From assembly GCA_027620495.1 (NCBI GenBank), contig JAQCEA010000001.1, forward strand, positions 169,441 through 233,440: DNA of 64,000 nt. Direction: 5' to 3'. This stretch comes from Pseudomonadota bacterium (GTDB lineage: Bacteria; Pseudomonadota; Alphaproteobacteria; Puniceispirillales; Puniceispirillaceae). The translations under genes were made by a program, and so were the position numbers. The notes beneath the pieces are model-generated. The model searched no databases and was not told the origin of the DNA. It saw nothing but the letters and a program-made list of their open reading frames with translations. Position 1 is the stretch's first letter. Each line of letters opens with the position of its first letter. Below, in pieces: positions 58,919-64,000 of the stretch.

Positions 58919-59272
58919 ATGCTGAGACGTATCCTTCAAATTCTGGCTCTATGCTGTGCTGGCTTGACTGGTGTTGTGATCTGGCAAGACCTCAACAGCC
59001 CGTTCAGCGCCAGTATGGTGATCGGTAAAATATGGTATGGCATGCACCCCGGGTCTCTGCAGGTAAGTGAGGCCATTATCAGTCGCTATATCGACCCGTG
59101 CGGGCTGATTGTTGCACTCGACTGTACACCGTTTTTATGGCACCCGCTGATTGCGACGCTATTAAGCTGGCCTGCCGGACTGGTTGGGTTTGTCTTGACT
59201 GGTATTTTGTGGTTTTTCGGGCGACCGAACCAGCGCGATGGCCGCGCGTCAAAACGTGTAACCAACCGCTAG
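58919..59272 (+). CDS. Small membrane protein of unknown function
   Basis: A 117-residue protein with a hydrophobic N-terminus (LRRILQILALCCAGLTGVVIW) and a second membrane segment (LIATLLSWPAGLVGFVLTGILWFFG) near the end, then a polar basic tail. I recognise it only as a type common among small alphaproteobacterial membrane proteins; no role is known. GGAGG directly touches the ATG, which is poor spacing, so the true start may differ. It lies between tRNA-Ser and lepA with no operon partner. Confidence 0.6.
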   Translation: MLRRILQILALCCAGLTGVVIWQDLNSPFSASMVIGKIWYGMHPGSLQVSEAIISRYIDPCGLIVALDCTPFLWHPLIATLLSWPAGLVGFVLTGILWFFGRPNQRDGRASKRVTNR

Positions 59273-59368
59273 AAAGACACAAAACACAAAAACGCCCGCG
59301 GCCCTTTGGCTGTAAAGGGATGGTTTTAAAGAGGTGTTTTTGATGGGCAACATTGCCGTTGAAATTGG

Positions 59369-61171
59369 CTAATTATCGCCCATTTTCAACGCTTCAAAAA
59401 AGGCATTTTGCGGGATGTCGACCTTGCCAAATTGGCGCATCTTTTTCTTGCCCTCTTTTTGTTTTTCAAGAAGCTTTTTCTTGCGGGTAATATCCCCACC
59501 ATAACATTTCGCGGTCACATCTTTGCGCAGGGCCGCAATAGTTTCGCGGGCAATCACCTTGCCGCCAATCGCCGCCTGTAATGCCACCTTAAACATCTGC
59601 CGTGGCACCAGATCCTTTAGCCGCAAGCATATCGCCCGGCCTTTCCCCTCGGCCTGATCGCGATGCACAATCATCGACAACGCATCGACTGGGTCGCCAT
59701 TTACCAGAATAGATACTTTTACCAAATCACCTGGCCGGTAGCTATCCAATGCGTAATCAAAACTTGCATAACCGCGGGTAATTGATTTCAGCCGATCATA
59801 AAAATCAAAAACGACCTCATTTAGCGGCAGACGATAAACCACCATAGCCCGATTGCCAGCATAGGTCAGATCAAGCTGTTCACCCCGCCGTTCGGTACAT
59901 AGTGTCAGCACCGATCCCAAAAAATCGTCTGGCGTCATAATGGTGGCCTTGATCCATGGTTCCTCTATTGACGCCAACCGCGTGACATCTGGCATATCAG
60001 CTGGGTTATGCAGGTCAAATCTTTTGCCATCCGTCATTTCCATTTGATAGACAACTGACGGGGCAGTGGAAATCAAATCAAGGTCAAATTCACGGCTCAG
60101 CCGTTCGCGGATCACCTCCATATGCAACAGCCCTAAAAACCCGCAACGAAACCCAAATCCAAGTGCTGCTGATGTTTCCGCCTCAAAGCTGAAGGACGCG
60201 TCATTCAATGACAATTTTTCCAGCGCGTCACGAAGCGTTGAAAAATCATTCGTATCAACCGGAAACAAGCCGCAAAACACCACCGGCACGGATGGGGCAA
60301 ATCCGGGCAAAGCTTTTTCACATTGGCGGCGTTCTTCGGTAATGGTGTCACCAACTTTGGCATCGGCAACCCGTTTAACGCCCGCATTGATAAAGCCAAT
60401 TTCGCCTGGCCCTAACGAGTCAATCGCCACTGGTTTCGGGGCAAACACACCAACGCGTTCAATGACATGCGTCGCACCCGTAGCCATCATGCGAATCTTC
60501 ATACCTTTTTTCAGCACACCATGGCGTACCCGTACCAAGGTCATAACGCCCAGATACGCGTCATACCAGCTGTCCACAAGTAAGGCTTGGAGCGGCGCTT
60601 CACTATCGCCCGTTGGGGCTGGCAATTTTTTGACAAGCGCTTCTAAAATATCGTTGATGCCCTGCCCTGTTTTGGCAGATGCGGCAATCGCATCGCTGGC
60701 ATCAAGACCAATAACCTCTTCGATTTGCGCCTTGACCCGCTCTGGTTCGGCAGCTGGCAAATCGATCTTATTTAACACCGATACAATTTCATGGTCAGCT
60801 TCAATCGCCTGATAAACATTCGCCAAGGTTTGTGCCTCGACGCCCTGCGATGCATCAACCACCAAAAGCGAGCCTTCACACGCGCTTAATGACCGCGATA
60901 CCTCATAACCAAAATCCACATGTCCCGGCGTATCCATGAGATTCAGCACATATGTCTTGCCATCTTTGGCGCGGTAATCAAGCCGGACAGTTTGGGCCTT
61001 GATGGTGATACCGCGCTCACGCTCGATATCCATACTATCAAGCACCTGCTGTTTCATTTCGCGATCTGACAGGCCGCCACAAGATTGGATCAACCGATCG
61101 GCAATCGTCGACTTGCCATGATCGATATGCGCAATGATGGAAAAATTTCTGATATGTGAAATGTCGGTCAT
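59369..61171 (-). CDS. lepA: Elongation factor 4 (LepA)
   Basis: Translational GTPase that acts on stalled or mispositioned ribosomes. At 600 residues it has normal length. GTPase motifs are [14 protein letters not shown] (P-loop), [10 protein letters not shown] (switch I), [12 protein letters not shown] and [14 protein letters not shown]. The elongation-factor domains follow, with LepA-specific [25 protein letters not shown] (read in pieces) and the basic C-terminal tail [17 protein letters not shown]. Divergent from leuA, 259 bp apart. Confidence 0.97.
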   Translation of the reverse strand: MTDISHIRNFSIIAHIDHGKSTIADRLIQSCGGLSDREMKQQVLDSMDIERERGITIKAQTVRLDYRAKDGKTYVLNLMDTPGHVDFGYEVSRSLSACEGSLLVVDASQGVEAQTLANVYQAIEADHEIVSVLNKIDLPAAEPERVKAQIEEVIGLDASDAIAASAKTGQGINDILEALVKKLPAPTGDSEAPLQALLVDSWYDAYLGVMTLVRVRHGVLKKGMKIRMMATGATHVIERVGVFAPKPVAIDSLGPGEIGFINAGVKRVADAKVGDTITEERRQCEKALPGFAPSVPVVFCGLFPVDTNDFSTLRDALEKLSLNDASFSFEAETSAALGFGFRCGFLGLLHMEVIRERLSREFDLDLISTAPSVVYQMEMTDGKRFDLHNPADMPDVTRLASIEEPWIKATIMTPDDFLGSVLTLCTERRGEQLDLTYAGNRAMVVYRLPLNEVVFDFYDRLKSITRGYASFDYALDSYRPGDLVKVSILVNGDPVDALSMIVHRDQAEGKGRAICLRLKDLVPRQMFKVALQAAIGGKVIARETIAALRKDVTAKCYGGDITRKKKLLEKQKEGKKKMRQFGKVDIPQNAFFEALKMGDN

Positions 61172-61430
61172 GTTGATGATCTGATAGCTTTCAAGCAGGC
61201 CAAAAATTGCAATAAAATCGGGTCCCGGCTTTCCTATACACCAAAATCTTGTTAAATACCGCTTTTATTGATGATGACAGATGCTGTTTTCGTATTTTTT
61301 GCCTGTTTATCGAGCGCGCTTGACCCTATATTGGGATAAGCCAGTGATAAATGCATGTGCCTGTGGGGCCATTGCCACCGGGTGCGACTGACCGCAATCA
61401 TCTTGTTTGCATAGAGGATAGACGAAACCA
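61172..61430. other. Intergenic region between lepA and leuA
   Basis: A 259 bp gap upstream of leuA and lepA. I looked for a leucine-codon-rich leader peptide with an attenuator and saw neither a leader run of Leu codons nor a terminator hairpin. An AGAGGATAG ribosome site sits before leuA. Promoters of both divergent genes must lie here. Confidence 0.5.
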
Positions 61431-63110
61431 ATGCCGAGCCTGCGCCACGAAAAATACCGCCCCTTTATCGGGCCAAAGCTGGATGATCGCCAATGGCCGG
61501 GTCGCCAAATAGACAAGGCCCCCATCTGGTGTTCAGTTGACTTGCGTGACGGCAATCAGGCGCTCATTGAACCAATGGACAGCGCCCGCAAAATGACCAT
61601 GTTCATATTGCTGGTGAAAATGGGGTTCAAAGAAATCGAGGTTGGATTTCCCGCCGCGTCTGATACAGATTTCAATTTTCTGCGCGAATTAATCGAAGGC
61701 GGTCATATCCCAAATGATGTGACGATACAGGTACTGACCCAAGCCCGTGAAGAGCTGATTCAGCGCACGGTCGATTCATTGCGCGGTGCGCCAAATGCCA
61801 TTTTGCATCTGTATAATTCGACATCAACATTGCAACGGCGCGTGGTATTCAAAAGCGACCGTGACGGGGTCAAACAGATTGCTGTCGATGGTGCCAAAAT
61901 GGTCGCCGACAATCTGGCCAAGGCGGGTGCGGAACATCTGCGTCTGCAATATAGTCCGGAAAGCTTTACCGGCACCGAACTGGATTACGCCCTTGAGGTT
62001 TGTGAAGCGGTGATGGAAGTCTGGCAACCAACAAGCGCCAAACCAACCATTATCAATCTGCCAGCGACGGTCGAAATGTCATCGCCAAATATTTATGCAG
62101 ATCAGATCGAATGGATGCATCGCAATTTCAGCAACCGCGCCGCGGTGATCCTGTCACTGCACCCACATAATGACCGTGGCTGTGCGGTGGCCGCTACCGA
62201 ATTAGCGTTGATGGCTGGTGCAGACCGGGTCGAAGGCACCCTGTTTGGCAATGGCGAACGAACAGGCAATGTCGATCTTGTGACGTTGGGTTTGAATATG
62301 TTTACCCAAGGCGTTGACCCACACATTGATTTTTCTGATATCAACCATCTGATTGAAACAGCTGAATTTTGCAATCAACTACCAGTTCATGAGCGTCACC
62401 CCTATGCTGGAAAGCTGGTGCATACCGCCTTTTCCGGCAGTCATCAGGACGCCATACGCAAAGGTGTTGATGCACTTGCAGATGCCAATCAGGACATCTG
62501 GGAAGTGCCTTATCTGCCGATTGACCCGGCTGATATTGGCCGCACCTTTGAGGCCATCATTCGGGTAAATTCGCAATCTGGCAAAGCCGGGTCGGCGTAT
62601 CTTTTAGAAGTCGATCACCATGTCCGGTTGCCGCGTGGGGCCGAAATTGAATTTTCCAAACTGGTCCAGCAAGAAGCGGACAGCACTGGCAAGGAAATCA
62701 CCAGCCAGCGTATTTGGGAACTTGCAAGCGCACATTACATCAAGCCAACCGGCCGGTTTGAACTGATCAATTTTGAATCAAGCCGTGCCACCCGTACTGG
62801 CGAGACAGAACGGGTCACCGCTACCATCCGTCATAACGGGGCTGATGTTGTTGTCTCGGCAGTTGGCAACGGGCCAATTTCGGCGTTTGTTGACGCCATG
62901 CGCACCGAATTTGGTTTGCGCTTCAGGCTTGCTGATTTTGGCCAAAATACCAGATCAGCAACATCCAAAGCCGAAGCGGCGGCCTATGTCGAATTGACGA
63001 TTGAAACAGATGATGGCCAGCAGTCGATTTATGGTGTGGGCATTGACACATCGATCACCAAGGCACCGATTCGCGCCATGATAAGCGCGCTAAATAAATT
63101 GCCAGTCTGA
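61431..63110 (+). CDS. leuA: 2-isopropylmalate synthase (LeuA type 2)
   Basis: First committed enzyme of leucine synthesis, joining acetyl-CoA to 2-oxoisovalerate. The 559-residue length and the start PSLRHEKYRPF are of the longer, type 2 LeuA. Motifs are VDLRDGNQALIEPMD (metal site), SLHPHNDRGCAVAATELALMAGADRVEGTLFGNGERTGN (read in pieces) and PYAGKLVHTAFSGSHQDAIRKG. The C-terminal regulatory domain at about 430-559 (VTATIRHNGADVVVSAVGNGPISAFVDAM) is complete, so feedback control by leucine is likely. The stop lies 11 bp from the convergent enoyl-CoA hydratase gene. Confidence 0.97.
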   Translation: MPSLRHEKYRPFIGPKLDDRQWPGRQIDKAPIWCSVDLRDGNQALIEPMDSARKMTMFILLVKMGFKEIEVGFPAASDTDFNFLRELIEGGHIPNDVTIQVLTQAREELIQRTVDSLRGAPNAILHLYNSTSTLQRRVVFKSDRDGVKQIAVDGAKMVADNLAKAGAEHLRLQYSPESFTGTELDYALEVCEAVMEVWQPTSAKPTIINLPATVEMSSPNIYADQIEWMHRNFSNRAAVILSLHPHNDRGCAVAATELALMAGADRVEGTLFGNGERTGNVDLVTLGLNMFTQGVDPHIDFSDINHLIETAEFCNQLPVHERHPYAGKLVHTAFSGSHQDAIRKGVDALADANQDIWEVPYLPIDPADIGRTFEAIIRVNSQSGKAGSAYLLEVDHHVRLPRGAEIEFSKLVQQEADSTGKEITSQRIWELASAHYIKPTGRFELINFESSRATRTGETERVTATIRHNGADVVVSAVGNGPISAFVDAMRTEFGLRFRLADFGQNTRSATSKAEAAAYVELTIETDDGQQSIYGVGIDTSITKAPIRAMISALNKLPV

Positions 63111-63121
63111 TCAAAAAAACC

Positions 63122-63919
63122 CTAGCGGCCGCGCCAATTTGGTTTGCGCTTTTCCAAAAAAGCCGCAACACCTTCGGCAAAATCTTCACTGGTATAGCAT
63201 GCCGCAATCAGATCAGAATCATCTGGGCAGGCGGTGGCATGCCGCAGCCTCCGCAACCCATCAAGGCTGGCTTGGATGGTCAAGGGCGCCATCGTTGTCA
63301 AACGCTGGGCCAGGGTGGTGGCGCGTGCCAGCATCGCGTCACGAGTCTCTAGAACATCATGCACAAAACCACTTGCCAAGGCTTGGTCGGCTGACAGCAA
63401 TTCGGCAGTTAAAATCATATGGGCGACACGCGCCTCGCCAAATAACGCCACCAAGCGCCGCAGATTGGTAATGGCTAGACAATTGCCTAATGTACGGGCA
63501 ATCGGCATGCCTATTTTGACATCCGCACTGGCCAGACGCAAATGCGCCGCCGTCGCAATCACCAGACCGCCACCAGTTACCGCCCCATGCAATGCGGCAA
63601 TCACTGGCACCCGGCAGGTTTCAATTGAACTGATCACGCCCTCTATTTGCGCTTCATAATCATGTCCGTCCTGAAGCGTTTCAAAAGCGGTGAACTGGCC
63701 AATATCAGTACCAGCGGCAAAGGCCTTGTCACCAGCCCCACATATCACAATGGCTTTGATTCCTTGATCATCAAATTCAGTACCTGCAAGTTGACAGAAT
63801 TTCATTATTTTCTGATACATTCCAAAGGTGAGGGCATTTCTTTGCTCAGGTCGATTGAGTGTAAGCGTCAAAATGCCGCCACTAAACGCTACCAACAATT
63901 CACTTTGCTGAAATCCCAT
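63122..63919 (-). CDS. Enoyl-CoA hydratase/isomerase family protein
   Basis: Crotonase-fold enzyme of 265 residues. NRPEQRNALTFGMYQKIM, GAGDKAFAAGTDIGQF (oxyanion residues), ALHGAVTGGGLVIATAAHLRLAS and FAEGVAAFLEKRKPNW are family signatures. The GGGL in place of the common GGGxEL means the usual catalytic glutamate is not seen in its normal place, so it may be an isomerase or another crotonase type rather than a typical hydratase. ATG 63919 is near the window edge; nothing is seen upstream in the remaining 81 bases. Confidence 0.9.
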   Translation of the reverse strand: MGFQQSELLVAFSGGILTLTLNRPEQRNALTFGMYQKIMKFCQLAGTEFDDQGIKAIVICGAGDKAFAAGTDIGQFTAFETLQDGHDYEAQIEGVISSIETCRVPVIAALHGAVTGGGLVIATAAHLRLASADVKIGMPIARTLGNCLAITNLRRLVALFGEARVAHMILTAELLSADQALASGFVHDVLETRDAMLARATTLAQRLTTMAPLTIQASLDGLRRLRHATACPDDSDLIAACYTSEDFAEGVAAFLEKRKPNWRGR

Positions 63920-64000
63920 AATTCTATCTTTTGACCAGAGCTAAGCGAGCGTAAATAAACAAGCTCAAAAAATCGTTACATTTAAAATGTGGGCCTTTAA

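Noticed and set aside
60066..60812. 248-codon open frame on the + strand opposite lepA
   Set aside because: It lies wholly antisense to a perfect LepA, has no ribosome site, and its composition is the Ser/Thr/Ala-rich type made by reading a coding strand backwards.
61172..61430. Leucine attenuator upstream of leuA
   Set aside because: No short leader with clustered Leu codons and no terminator/antiterminator hairpin pair is visible.

Overview
The window looks like chromosomal DNA of a marine alphaproteobacterium. Three things point that way: many alphaproteobacterial hallmark genes (a DUF3035/BamF-type lipoprotein, a Fur/Mur regulator lacking zinc-binding CXXC motifs, a YqaA-dsbB-coq7 run), moderate GC, and a metabolism built on methylated amines, CO-dehydrogenase-like hydroxylases and acyl-CoA turnover. 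The gene set resembles the SAR116 (Puniceispirillum) clade, but this is inference; no rRNA or other diagnostic marker is present. Coding density is high, most genes sit in short same-strand runs, and I see no prophage, transposase, integrase or CRISPR array.

Layout. 1-11.5 kb holds information-processing and envelope housekeeping genes: xseA (cut by the window edge), purD, tadA, a pseudouridine synthase, rsmD, mutL, a BamF-like lipoprotein gene, lspA, ileS and ribF. 11.7-17.5 kb holds an MscS channel, a gamma-glutamylcyclotransferase, tRNA-Leu(CAA), a YqaA protein, dsbB, coq7, an HNH nuclease, an esterase and gluQ. A small orphan transcription unit (a candidate small RNA with an anti-Shine-Dalgarno-like CCTCCC and a strong terminator) lies at 17.55-17.65 kb. 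17.7-23.9 kb holds an MFS transporter, a Fur-family regulator, a DMT transporter, the pssA-psd phospholipid pair, an unusual metalloprotease-like protein and a carboxymuconolactone-decarboxylase-like gene. 24-30.3 kb is the most accessory-looking part: an exported protein with three Ig/cadherin-like repeats, an orphan small gene, bioY, thiN, a 10-TM metal exporter preceded by a near-perfect palindrome, and an ORF that fuses part of a TolC-type protein to the tail of an HlyD-type adaptor, followed by AT-rich non-coding DNA.

30.3-36.4 kb is a + strand run: trmL, a metallo-beta-lactamase-fold hydrolase, metY, an alpha/beta hydrolase and a bifunctional beta-oxidation enzyme. 36.4-43.6 kb is a four-gene - strand operon: an XRE-cupin regulator, two FAD-oxidoreductase/GcvT fusions of the dimethylglycine or sarcosine dehydrogenase kind, and a non-pyrrolysine MttB-family methyltransferase. 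It probably demethylates glycine-betaine-like compounds and passes one-carbon units to folate. 43.8-48.4 kb holds a DUF983 protein, a DksA-like zinc-finger protein, an EamA transporter, a PQQ-type sugar dehydrogenase and a MATE exporter. 48.4-57.1 kb is a divergent molybdenum-hydroxylase locus: coxS-coxL-coxM structural genes to the right, and moxR/coxD, coxE, xdhC and a molybdopterin-binding/MobA-like fusion to the left. CoxL carries the form II signature AYRGAGR, so the true substrate is uncertain. 57.2-64 kb holds an acyl-CoA dehydrogenase behind three identical-type palindromes, tRNA-Ser(GGA), a small membrane protein, lepA, leuA and an enoyl-CoA hydratase.

The observations I would check first are the three TGAGTA-N6-TACTCA operators, the TolC-HlyD chimera, the candidate small RNA, the palindrome before the metal exporter, the MttB/dehydrogenase operon without a corrinoid protein, and the metalloprotease-like protein whose zinc motif has lost its first histidine. 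None of these is proof of a new system.
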